Positions 55,098 through 64,000 of a stretch of DNA of 64,000 nt are shown one piece after another. How positions within the stretch are numbered: position 1 is the stretch's first letter; every line of letters starts with the position of its first letter. Location of the stretch: assembly GCA_035048495.1 (NCBI GenBank), contig CM068551.1, forward strand, positions 11,533,248 through 11,597,247. Direction: 5' to 3'. Under the pieces are notes generated by a model, which was not told where the DNA came from, ran no database searches, and saw nothing but the letters and a program-made list of their open reading frames with translations. This DNA is from Euptelea pleiosperma. Its lineage: Eukaryota; Streptophyta; Magnoliopsida; Ranunculales; Eupteleaceae. A program made the position numbers and the translations under genes.

Positions 55098-55402
55098 GGG
55101 CATGTTTGATTGCCAAGTGGAAAAATTGCATTTTCTTTGGGAAACACAACTGTCCATTGTTAGATAGCCATTTTAAATCTGTGTAATTTTCCCTACTAAG
55201 CTATTTAAATCTGGATAAGTTTCCCTACTAAGCATGGAATTCATTTCCCATCCAGATAGGTGAGAATTCATTTCCAGCTGAAAACACGCCTTTATTTTCT
55301 CACATGGTTGAAATATGTGTTCTTAGTTGCAGTCAATCAGCCATTTAAGACATTTCCCAGATGTATTTTCTCGGAAAATTTTCTGTGCAATCAAACACGC
55401 CC
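55098..55402. mobile_element. Tourist-like MITE, TSD TTA
   Basis: GGGCATGTTTGATTGC and GCAATCAAACACGCCC are inverted; TTA is at 55095-55097 and 55403-55405. 305 bp, textbook Tourist structure. Confidence 0.9.
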
Positions 55403-55479
55403 TTAATGATTATTGGCATGAAAATAACTAACAATTGCTAACAATTGCAAGTAAACCAAAAATCTTACTCACCATGTCC

Positions 55480-55660
55480 ATGTGTTTTGGCCCCACTTAC
55501 TCATTGATGATTGGCACACTACTGATCAGTGACTTCTAGCTATTCAATCTATCAAAAAAAAAAAAATGTTCAAATCCAATGGGTAAAAATAACCAATCAG
55601 GCTAATTTTTGGTTTGCAGGTTGGGCCAATCATTCATGGTTCATTGGGCCTAAAAGAGTG
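55480..55660. mobile_element. Mutator-MITE core fragment
   Basis: AATAACCAATCAGGCTAATT and TTGGTTTGCAGGTTGGGCC match the right arm of the core. Ends not preserved. Confidence 0.4.
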
Positions 55661-55829
55661 TGGTGCTAGATGGTATGTCTTTAAGTGCTCCACAGGGGAA
55701 AATGCTCCACATACAGTTTTTCCTGGGACAACTGTGGTGTTGAAAAAGTAGAAATGCTGAGAAAGAATTGATTGGTTGATTAGTAAAATGTATGAACCAT
55801 CTTTCAACAAGACACAATCCCATCTCAGA

Positions 55830-57136
55830 ATATTATTCTACCGTAGCTATTGCAGTGCCAGAACATTTTTGGAATCTCAAAAAAAGCAACACATCCATAC
55901 ATTTTTTTCTCAGATAATCATATTGAAGGATACTCAACAGAAAAATAATAGAAGAGTTTGAACACGTTTTTGGTGAAGAGATCATATTGAAGAGTTGTAC
56001 AAACTTTGGTAAAAATAGATTGTAGTACAACTAAGGATCGATACTCTACTTCAGCACTTGAACAAAAACGGCAGGTTGCTTCAGAAACAAGATTGCAACC
56101 AAGACACTGCAAACCAGAAGTAGACCTTCCCTGTATTTGGACAAACAGCCCAGTTAGCATCAGAAAAACCACAAAGATCTAACGAAAAATCAGCACGGAT
56201 ACAAAGATAATGATGACGAGTGCCTTTGAGTAGCGTAAAATGCGTTTAAGAACCTTAAATTAATCAAAAGTAGGAGGCTGCATAAACTGGCAAATGGTGT
56301 TAGTACTGTAGCAAAAATAAGCCAAACATATGTTCAAGTATTGGAGTGCTCCAGCCAAACTCCAATAAAGGTTAGGATCATCAAATAAGTCTCCACTAGA
56401 TGCAAGCTTAATTATGATTGAGTAAAAGGAGTTGCAATAGGCTTGTAATCAAGCATTGCGGTACATTGAAGAAATTCTCAGGCATACTTCGTCTGACTAC
56501 GAAAAAGCCTATCAGAAGAATGAGATCCTTCATTGCAAACTCCAAACCAATGGAAGAACTAAACTCTCTGAGCAAATCACTATTGTCCCTAGTAAGGACA
56601 ATTTCATCAAGATAGAGTAACAAAATAATCACGCCATGAGAAGAGTGAAACACAAATGTAAAACTAATTAACAGACTCACTGCAAAGAAATCCCACATCA
56701 AGCAGGGAGTCGAACCGCCAAACCAGGCTCTCAGTGCTTGCTAAAGACACCACAGATGGCACGATGAAGACAACAAACATAATTAAGGCATATCAGGATC
56801 AAAGTAGCCCAAAAGTTGCTCCATATACACTTCTTGATGGAGATGGCCATGTAAGAAGGCATTTTTGACATCCAACTGTTGCAAACTCCAATTGAAAACA
56901 GTGGCAAGTGTCAAAACTAGACGAATGGTGGAAGCCTTAACAATGATGCTGAACATCTCATCAAACCCCACATTATGTAATTGTCCGTATATTTGTGACA
57001 TGACATGCCTTATAATGATCAACCGAACCACCAAGAAGAAACTTTGTTTTGTAAACTCAGCAAGACCCAACCCTATATCAGACACAATAAGCTCACACTT
57101 ATATACAAAATCATCAAAGAAACTCTTCTTCATTCC

Positions 57137-57140
<4 letters not shown>
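55830..57140 (-). pseudogene. Copia reverse transcriptase and RNase H remnant
   Basis: From 57125 downward: VGFDEMFSIIVKASTIRLVL, WSLQQLDVKNAFLHGHLHQE and VYMEQLLGYFDPDMP are the RT block. A broken stretch with QALRAWFG follows, then FVFHSSHGVIILLLYLDEIV (the YVDD box degraded to YLDE) and GLEFAMKDL. The RNase H part (56172-55918) has GRSTSGLQCLGCNLVS and SSAEVEYRSL. Several stops and frameshifts. No LTRs were recognised nearby. Confidence 0.8.
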
Positions 57141-57175
<35 letters not shown>

Positions 57176-57390
57176 ACAAGTTGAAAATCTAGTTTACGTG
57201 CATAACTAATAACAGCACATTTGGTATACAAAAATGAGAGCCTTACAAATGACACAAAAGCACCAAAACAGCCAACTCAAAAGGAAGGGGATGAACACAA
57301 ACATATCCTGAAAATGCTACTTACCCTATCTCAGACACAATAAGCTCACACTTATATACAAAATCATCAAAGAAACTCTTCTTCATTTCC
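57061..57390. repeat. Direct duplication of ~65 bp flanking the poly-C tract
   Basis: CAGACACAATAAGCTCACAC and AAATCATCAAAGAAACTCTT occur at both 57080-57125 and 57334-57384 with one or two changes. The second copy continues with FLKEM-type Copia coding sequence without the C run. Confidence 0.75.
57138..57173. repeat. Poly-C tract, 36 bases
   Basis: An uninterrupted C run. Sequence just before it (57061-57132) recurs at 57324-57387. Confidence 0.95.
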
Positions 57391-57660
57391 TTCAAAAACT
57401 CTCTAACCTCCTCCCCACCAACAAAGACGGTCTTTAGAAGGGAGAAAGCATAAATAGAGGTGCCCGTTTATTTAAAATTACAAAAAATTTAAATTATAGA
57501 AACAGAATCACATTGACACTTAAAAATTTAGTTCGATGTACCAAAGGCATACCTCCTCTCCTTCCAAATGTTAGAAGGTTTGAGTGATCACTCAGTCACA
57601 TTCCTGATGAAACCAACAAGACTCAGATTTCCTTTTGGAAATTAGGCCACTTCTTTCAAG

Positions 57661-58698
57661 TCAGAATTCCCCTGTACACTCCTTGTAAGCTTTGAGCAGA
57701 TCCAACCCAACTTCATCCTTGAACTTGTGAACGTACTCATTGACAAAACTCACCTCAGACATGACAAATACTTTGGCAAAATTAACTTCATCTGGGGCCA
57801 ATCCTTCAGATTGTAGATTGCAAATCAATCTGTACCGGGGTAGCAACCTCCACTCCAGACTAAGAGACAGGTGCAAGGGATATTTCAGCAGCTTTGGGGG
57901 ATCATAACCCACCGTATTGACAAAGAAATCCAACTTCTTCTTCACGTTCCCATCATTCAATCTGAAAAATGACGGCATCCACCTGAACAACGGGGAAACA
58001 GAAGAATCTTCAAATCCAAAACTCCTCAGAATCTTCAATTTCCTCCAAAGATTCTCCTTTGGCATAGACGTCACCACATGGAGCGCATCACCAAAATACG
58101 CATCTTTAGGACTCAACCCTATTTCCTCTACAGTCCTACAAGCTGAATTCAACTGCTGTAAGCTGACAGTCAAAATGACCGGGGACTTATTAACAAGCGA
58201 AGATATCGAAGACAAATCGAGACCCTTTTCCCGTAAGAATTCAAAATTTCTCGATAGGGTCTTGTCGGGGTCATTAGTGATGATCCAGGGGCAGCGCTTG
58301 ATAGCGAGCCGAACCTTCTTGTCATGTTGTAGGATTTTTCGGAGGAAATTGAAAGAGGGAAGGAGTCGGGGATGGAAGTTGTTGCCAAAGCAAGTGGTGG
58401 AGGAGGCGACAAGGTCAGCGAGTTCTTTGCGAGAGGGGCCAAGGGATTGGAGGAGATTAATTTTTGGGAGGAGATTGGATTGGATGTTAGAGGTGAGGAT
58501 GACGGGGCGACGGAGAACGGCGGAGGCGAGCTGGGATTGGGAGAGGCCGATGTGGCGGAGGAAAGCGATGACTGAGTCGAGTTTTTCTGGGGATTTGATA
58601 TGGCGGAGTGGTTTTGATGCCTTGAGTGCTGTTTCTCTGGAGTAACCAAAGGAGCGCTGGCAACTCCAACAGGCTCTAACTTTTTGCTGCTCGCCCAC
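57661..58698 (-). CDS. mTERF-family protein, 5'-truncated open frame
   Basis: About 345 codons with repeated mTERF helices: YSRETALKASKPLRHIKSPE, SVIAFLRHIGLSQSQLASAV, RRPVILTSNIQSNLLPKINL, RCPWIITNDPDKTLSRNFEF, KSPVILTVSLQQLNSACRTV, GFEDSSVSPLFRWMPSFF, and TVGYDPPKLLKYPLHLSLSL with SLEWRLLPRYRLICNL. In plants these proteins act in mitochondrial or chloroplast nucleic-acid metabolism. The frame opens with GTG, a stop lies four codons upstream, and no in-frame ATG precedes the domain. The expected transit peptide and the usual first ~30 residues before GYSRETAL are missing. A Mutator-MITE end (ACAATGTGAACCACGTGGCA) abuts the break at 58700. It is a gene whose start was displaced, or a pseudogene; the body itself has no stop. 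Confidence 0.8.
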   Translation of the reverse strand: MGEQQKVRACWSCQRSFGYSRETALKASKPLRHIKSPEKLDSVIAFLRHIGLSQSQLASAVLRRPVILTSNIQSNLLPKINLLQSLGPSRKELADLVASSTTCFGNNFHPRLLPSFNFLRKILQHDKKVRLAIKRCPWIITNDPDKTLSRNFEFLREKGLDLSSISSLVNKSPVILTVSLQQLNSACRTVEEIGLSPKDAYFGDALHVVTSMPKENLWRKLKILRSFGFEDSSVSPLFRWMPSFFRLNDGNVKKKLDFFVNTVGYDPPKLLKYPLHLSLSLEWRLLPRYRLICNLQSEGLAPDEVNFAKVFVMSEVSFVNEYVHKFKDEVGLDLLKAYKECTGEF

Positions 58699-58840
58699 GA
58701 TGACCGCTCACAATGTGAACCACGTGGCACACTTTTATAGGATGCCGACCATATAGATGTTTGGCCAATCTCTGGATGGGCCTACAAACCAAAAATCAGC
58801 CTGATTAGTGATTTAGCCTTAATTATGAAATTAAGGCATT
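58699..58840. mobile_element. Mutator-MITE left arm abutting the mTERF frame
   Basis: CCACGTGGCACACTTTTATA, ATATAGATGTTTGGCC and CAAAAATCAGCCTGATTAGT match the shared core. The right half is absent. Confidence 0.6.
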
Positions 58841-60050
58841 TCAAGAAATATTTTTATTTTGGGATGAAATCATTCCATTGAGCTTAATGGATTTTAAAGG
58901 ATGTCATAAAAGTCTGGGTAATCGTGTAACGCTCTAAATTTTTTTCTAGAATTGGATTGGTAGGGGCCTTCGTGTAGGCCCATTCTAATCTCTGGATTAA
59001 AGCCCATTAGGATTGTGGGCTAGATTTTAGTGTTAATCATAGTTTTTAGGCATATTCTTTGGGGTGAGCATGGCCCACATTTGGGTGATTATTATATGTT
59101 ATACTCTTATCTGCCTATTTAATCCTATTTGCAATTACATAATTCTTTAAACGATTACACAAAAGAATTTCACAATTTATTTTAAATTCTTATAATTAAG
59201 CCCTTAAGCCCAAAACCTGAGTAATGGCTCAAGGGGGAGTGGGTCCCACCAATAAATCTATTATTTTATTCTTAAAGTCTCTACATTTTTACATATTATT
59301 CTACGCATATTTTATTATTGAAATTGAATCAAAAGAGTATTTTTTTTTTTTTTTTTTTTATGTTCTATGCACTTTTACCGTAGAAATTATTTTTGAATAT
59401 CACGCCTTTCATGTATGCATTTTAACTAAGAATCGATGCATGCATGATTATTTTTTCTCTTTAAATCCATGTATTTTTTTTTTATAGTATGTTGTACATC
59501 ATGTTGCTGCTAATTTACGAAATACTTGCCATGAGATAATGATTCATGGATGAGAATGAAAAAGAAAATCTATACAGGATTATGATGGTGTTTCTTAAAA
59601 TTTGAACCGCCATGGGAGTTGGTCAAGTACCATGTGACACATATCATATTACAATGTTTCTTAATATTTAATTTACACCTAAGTTTGGGTGGGTATTTAT
59701 GTAGCTTGAATATTAAGAAATTTGAATTCTTTCTTTGGGACCCATATAGCACATGCAGCACGTGGTATTGATGGTGAGTTAAAAGGGATCAATGCAATTC
59801 CAAAGTAGGCGCCATATTTACGGGTTCTTTGGCAGTATATACCAATTCTTCCTAGAATTGCTTCTTTTGGATTGCATTATGAGAAATGAGACATTCTTGG
59901 TCGACCAAGACAAGAGATAAAAAATTGTCCTAACTCATAACTAATTCCTATTAGGGATAGAACCTCTCGGTACTAGACAACAGGAATCGAGACTTTCTTG
60001 GACACAAATTCGAGGAATAGAAAGTCTCCATTGCGTCCAAATTCTTCTAA
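58841..60050. other. AT-rich intergenic DNA, no gene recognised
   Basis: Contains a T19-like run at 59340-59359 and short frames without any domain. Confidence 0.4.
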
Positions 60051-60059
60051 CTTTGAAGT

Positions 60060-60320
60060 TCTCTGAAAATCTATAAATAAAGGTTATTAGCAAATGTATG
60101 ATCATCGAATCTCATTTCATCAAAACTCCAGTTAATATACTTACAATTTTCTATTCTCTTCCTCTTACTTGAGCTCCAAGTATTTTTTGCAAGTTCCTCC
60201 CCCTCCCCGAGACGTCCAAGTCAGTAGAGGGACCAAGATCTCATCTCTTATTGTCAGAGCCAACCATTGAGGATAGTGTGGTGAAGAAATTCTCCCACAA
60301 CCCACCCCTACCCTATTAGG
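60060..60320 (+). mobile_element. Possible Gypsy-type LTR fragment
   Basis: CTATAAATAAAGG, a C+T-rich leader with CTTCCTCTTACTTGAGC, then CCCCGAGACGTCC and ATTGTCAGAGCCAACC resemble the U3-R-U5 order of plant LTRs. No terminal TG..CA or coding region was confirmed. Confidence 0.35.
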
Positions 60321-61009
60321 AGTACCACTTGGACTGTTTTTTTTATTCTTTTCTTTTCTTTCAACAGCACCTTAAGTTTATATTTTGAATAGTTTCTAAT
60401 TTTAGTCTATAGTAAATCCTAATTAAAGTCTAGTAGAGTTGTTAGTGTGTATTAGTTGCTTTGAAGTAGGAAATTACTTCCATTGTGGTTCAGTTTTCAA
60501 TAGTTTTTCCCTCATAATCTGTTCTTTTTTACATTGCTCTTTCTTAATTCTTTACTTTTCTAATTTCTCAGTCCATTCGGCCAAAATTAGAAAAGTTATC
60601 CGGCAGAAGCTTTTTGAGGTAAAGCCTGCAACTGACCTTGAGCTCGCTTCTGCACACTGAACTCACTTTGTTTTAAGTTTTGAAATCACTTTGGTTGCGG
60701 GGGCAGCAGAGGCCGCTTCCATTGTACGACCAGGGTTCTGCAAATTTGTTTTAAGTTTCTCTGATAATCATGACTCCTTAAAAATCAAATGAAGAGACAG
60801 CAACGATTTAGTATCGCAAAGAGTATTTCAACGATTTTAACAAGGAATTTAATCAATTAGTGATCCAGAACGGAGATGATAGGGATCCATTGACACCACT
60901 AGATGCAATCACAACATACCCCACCATGGACATTTCAGAGTGGGTTACTCCTGTTCAGAGATTGTTAATATTGAGATATTGTAATGGACCAGGCTCGAGG
61001 GACACCTTT
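60321..61009. other. Intergenic, no gene recognised
   Basis: Open frames without domains. GCTTTTTGAGGTAAAGCC near 60610 may be part of an old coding exon, but nothing supports it. Confidence 0.35.
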
Positions 61010-61174
61010 TTGCACTCATAATTTCACTCGTGCTCTCCGGCGTGGCTACTGAGAATCCAACGGTGGTTTTGCTTTGGCAAAAAGTGAATGCCAGCTCAGC
61101 ACAACCACCGTTGGATTCTCGGAATCCATGTCCGAGAGCACGAGTGAAATTATGAGTGCAAAAAGGTAAGTCCC
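61010..61174. repeat. Foldback MITE, relative of 17959-18122
   Basis: CCTTTTTGCACTCATAATTT mirrors AAATTATGAGTGCAAAAAGG, and GAGAATCCAACGGTGGTT mirrors AACCACCGTTGGATTCTC. Almost fully self-complementary over 165 bp. Confidence 0.75.
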
Positions 61175-61810
61175 CCTATTGTAATTCCCTCTTTCAATAG
61201 AATTGCACTCAATGAGATATTCTTAATCATTCATGCACATTAACAGCTAGTAAAGGAAGCAAATATCAACCTTGGCAACAGATCTACCTTGCAAAGATTT
61301 TCAAATTGTGAACACTCATATACCTAAGCCAAAATAAATAAATAAAGGATCTATGGCAGGATCATGCTCAGTACTAGAACTTCTCAGCCTGACAATGAAG
61401 TTGGTTTTGACTTCAGAATTGCTTGATCTTGATTTGTTCAGAATTAGAAAATCTGAGTAGTGAATATGAGTTTAACTTTTAGGCAGAAAAAATAACAGGT
61501 AACCTGATGAATATCATACGCGAGAAATTCATTTCATATAAACAGCAAAAAAAATATGGTAAAAATTGCAGAGATCATTACATTGATTATGATTTTTGTT
61601 GTCTTTCTTTCAAAATAATATACAGAATTTTAATAGTAATGTCGATTAACCACAGAAGCTGATGAGAGAGATGGAGTTGAGTAACAATTTTTTTGTAAAA
61701 AATGTACAAATTGATTTTATCAATCTACTTTTACAAATAGACAAGGAAGAATCAGCAACAAAAAAAAAAAAAAAAAAAACATTTTGGTTAATGAAAAACA
61801 TTAAATATGT
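61175..61810. other. Intergenic / 3' flank of the receptor-kinase exon
   Basis: Probable 3' UTR on the minus strand; contains an A-rich tract at 61760-61780. No other gene. Confidence 0.35.
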
Positions 61811-62190
61811 TCACAAGGTATCATCCTTCGAAGGAAGATCATAGATTGGAGAGGAAACAATGTCCCCTTCTCTCTCATTAGACTCAATCAGCATCAATAC
61901 AACTTGTCGCATTGTTGGCCGGTCAAAAGGAGACATACTTGTGCACAGTAAAGCAATTTTAAAGGCAGTGATCATGTGATCAACAGTATCCTCATCTTCT
62001 AGATTTAATCGAGCGTCAAGTATACCAGATGTCAAAGAATGTTTCTCAATATAATTCCTCGCCAACGTAACAAGGTCACCTCCTCGCTCTAGTGGTTGTA
62101 CAGGTGTTCTTCCAGTCAGCAACTCCAATAGAACAACCCCATAGCTATATATATCACATTTTTCCGTAACTTTCATGGTGTACGCATATT
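61811..62190 (-). CDS. LRR receptor-like kinase, last exon only
   Basis: A good acceptor (TTTCTGTCAG) precedes an exon that, with one G from the previous exon, reads EYAYTMKVTEKCDIYSYGVV, LLELLTGRTPVQPLERGGDL and FDRPTMRQVVLMLIE. These are kinase subdomains VIII-XI of the LRR-XI/X type plant receptor kinases. The natural C-terminus is IYDLPSKDDTL. No exon with subdomains I-VII, the transmembrane segment or the LRRs is found up to 64000. Either the upstream intron is longer than 1.8 kb or this is an orphan exon left by duplication. The exon has no stop or frameshift. Confidence 0.8.
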
Positions 62191-62302
62191 CTGACAGAAA
62201 GAAGTGCAAAATTATTCATGAGTTACAAGTCTTCAATTCATAGGTATAGGTGTCACATTTTTCAGTAATTTAGATGGCGTATGCAAATTTTGACAAAAGG
62301 AA
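62150..62302. repeat. Local duplication of the kinase splice-acceptor region
   Basis: The stretch 62150-62205 (TCACATTTTTCCGTAACTTT, TACGCATATTCTGACAGAAA) is repeated in diverged form at 62250-62302 (TCACATTTTTCAGTAATTTA, TATGCAAATTTTGACAAAAG). The upstream copy has lost the acceptor AG. Confidence 0.65.
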
Positions 62303-64000
62303 GAAAAATTTATTGTTTGTGACATAAGAATAAACAGAAATAAATATTCATTAAAAAAATGCATAAATCATCTAATTTCTACCAACAAAACAATCTATGA
62401 TCACAACTTGGTTGAGGAACACACATGTTTTTATCTAACACTAGTACAAAAAGTATTAAAATTAACCAAATATTTTGGAAAACCTTTTTGATTTTTTATT
62501 TATTTATGCTCTAGTGAAGTGAAGTTTACCTGTAATAGTTCCACAAATTTTATTTAGTTTCGGATCAAAACTGTAAAACAAATAAGAACGGTTTAAAAAC
62601 ACTTCTATACTCATTTTCCCACGAATTTTATCTAGATCAAACGCTACTCCGGTTGCATATTTTGAAGCTGTTATTCTAAAAGAATCCTTTTTCTTTGTAA
62701 CTTCATGTTTCTTTCATACATTTAAGCTATATTGGTATTAAAAATGTGTAAATGCATCAGATCTACAAACTTCTTTAAGCTGGCGAACTTTTACCAAACT
62801 TTTCCATGTTGAATTAAACTTCCTCGAATTAATTCCAAATTTTAACTGAGCCAAGTTTAAGGGGAAATCAAATTTTAGTACCCTAATTGTACAATGCATT
62901 TAAACTTTGAATAGAACAAAGAAAAAAGGAAAGAAAATAATCTTAAATAATTGCCCTTGTATATATGCCATAATTTAAAAAAAAAAAATGCATTAGTCAT
63001 TTCTACCAATTTGTCCATGTGAAAACCGTGTCAAATGGCTAGTGCAGAGATAAGAAATGACTGAGCAACTCAAACCTAAAGCAGGGCAAACCATCTTCTC
63101 CAAACTGACCCCACCAGCTAGTTTTGTCCAAATTCATGGAAATAGGAGATAAAGATTCAAATACCATTTCTCGACCAATCCACGTGTTTTACTTATTTTC
63201 GTTATTATTGTTGAATCCCAAACCCATAATCTCCCTTTATTAATGGGTTATTAAGAATCAACATTCTCCAATTCGCTAATGAGAGATCCTCCACGCGTAT
63301 GGGAATGAAATCAAGTATTTTCTTTTCAATCAAGATGGAATATGATGATTGATAGATATTGTATTACAACTTATAATAATCCAGACCAATGTCAAACGTT
63401 TGATAATGAAGATGATAAAATGATAAACGGATTATCATCAATTGTGAGTGACAAGATATTGGATGATGTTTCCACATCACAAACATATACACTTCATTAC
63501 TGGATGTTATGTTGAAGGGGGAAAATACCATGCATCAGATTCCAATGTCTTAAGTCATATTGATGAGGATTCTAATATATACTCAGTGAAGGGAAGTAAT
63601 ATCATGGGAGATTTTACTTTAAAACGGGCTGTTGTTTCCACAATAGAAACACCAGCGTAGTAAAAGAGTTGACTAGGCGACAACAACTAGCTGGGGCCAT
63701 GGTTTTAAGATTCGACACTGAGTTGACTCCATGGTTTACTTTCCTTGATTCTTAGCTTTCTCATGACCCGGTCGATATGATATTGTTGAAATGCCTCCCT
63801 ATTTGCATGGATGATGATCCATTAAAAGATCTCTCAAGAAAAGGGTGCACATATGCATTTTTGTCAGCTATTTAGTCGAACACATATTCTTCACATGACT
63901 GATCCTTATCTTCATGTACATATCCACTACTTATATAACTCATTTTAACACCCAAACCTTCAATTTGGCATTTTCTCAAACACTTGGATGGCTCCAAGTT
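62303..64000. other. AT-rich DNA, intron or intergenic
   Basis: No kinase exon, no other domain and no repeat boundary was recognised. A 70-codon plus-strand frame at 63448-63660 matches nothing recognisable. Confidence 0.4.

Noticed and set aside
56783..57209. Poly-Gly or poly-Pro frames
   Set aside because: Artefacts of the C36 tract; the flanking residues are Copia RT.
58170..58730. 186-codon minus-strand frame and 242-codon plus-strand frame over the mTERF gene
   Set aside because: Out-of-frame shadows of the mTERF reading frame, whose repeated helix motifs are clear.
63448..63660. 70-codon plus-strand open frame
   Set aside because: No recognisable domain, no splice context, and similar-length frames are frequent in this AT-rich stretch.

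Overview
The window is plant nuclear DNA from a TE-rich angiosperm genome. Evidence is the GT-AG introns, an SPX-EXS phosphate exporter (PHO1 type), an mTERF-family gene, a NOI/RIN4-like gene, an LRR receptor-kinase exon, and plant Copia, Gypsy, LINE, Mutator, hAT and Harbinger elements. The sequence alone does not fix the species. Protein-coding genes fill only a small part; most of the rest is transposon sequence, much of it nested.

Layout. 1-2.5 kb: decayed Copia gag (+) and a 34-bp tandem repeat. 3-7.1 kb: a 1.2-kb Harbinger-like element, then a dense run of Mutator-type MITEs, several with recognisable 9-bp target duplications. 7.68-8.95 kb (+): intact four-exon NOI/RIN4-like gene. 9.3-14.2 kb: more MITEs. 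14.6-16.9 kb (-): 5'-truncated LINE. 18.6-25.4 kb (+): Tat-like Gypsy element with one LTR, broken frames and no 3' LTR. 25.4-32.1 kb: Mutator-like element whose two halves are inverted copies of the same transposase 5' region, so it forms a very long palindrome; one arm holds a 2.76-kb solo LTR (TSD TAGAT), the other a Harbinger MITE and a (TA)n tract. 32.5-36.9 kb (-): truncated PHO1 copy keeping only SPX exons 1-5, all in frame. 42.65-47.88 kb (-): complete 12-exon PHO1-type gene (801 codons). Copia integrase remnants and a further PHO1 scrap lie at 41.2-41.9 kb. 48-55.4 kb: hAT, Harbinger and Mutator MITEs. 55.8-57.2 kb (-): Copia RT/RNase H remnants and a 36-base C run. 57.66-58.70 kb (-): mTERF gene that has lost its start. 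61.81-62.19 kb (-): last exon of an LRR receptor kinase.

How the parts relate. The PHO1 pair arose by duplication: exon sizes and phases agree exactly except for an 18-bp duplication in exon 2 of the full copy, and both keep a matching promoter TATA box. The full copy should export phosphate under inositol-pyrophosphate sensing by its SPX domain; the short copy could give an SPX-only protein. The most unusual structure is the inverted Mutator transposase palindrome at 25.4-32.1 kb, which resembles in architecture the Mu killer type of silencing locus known from maize. The window also shows ordered nesting: hAT MITEs inside Mutator MITE cores, and an LTR and a Harbinger MITE inside the Mutator palindrome.
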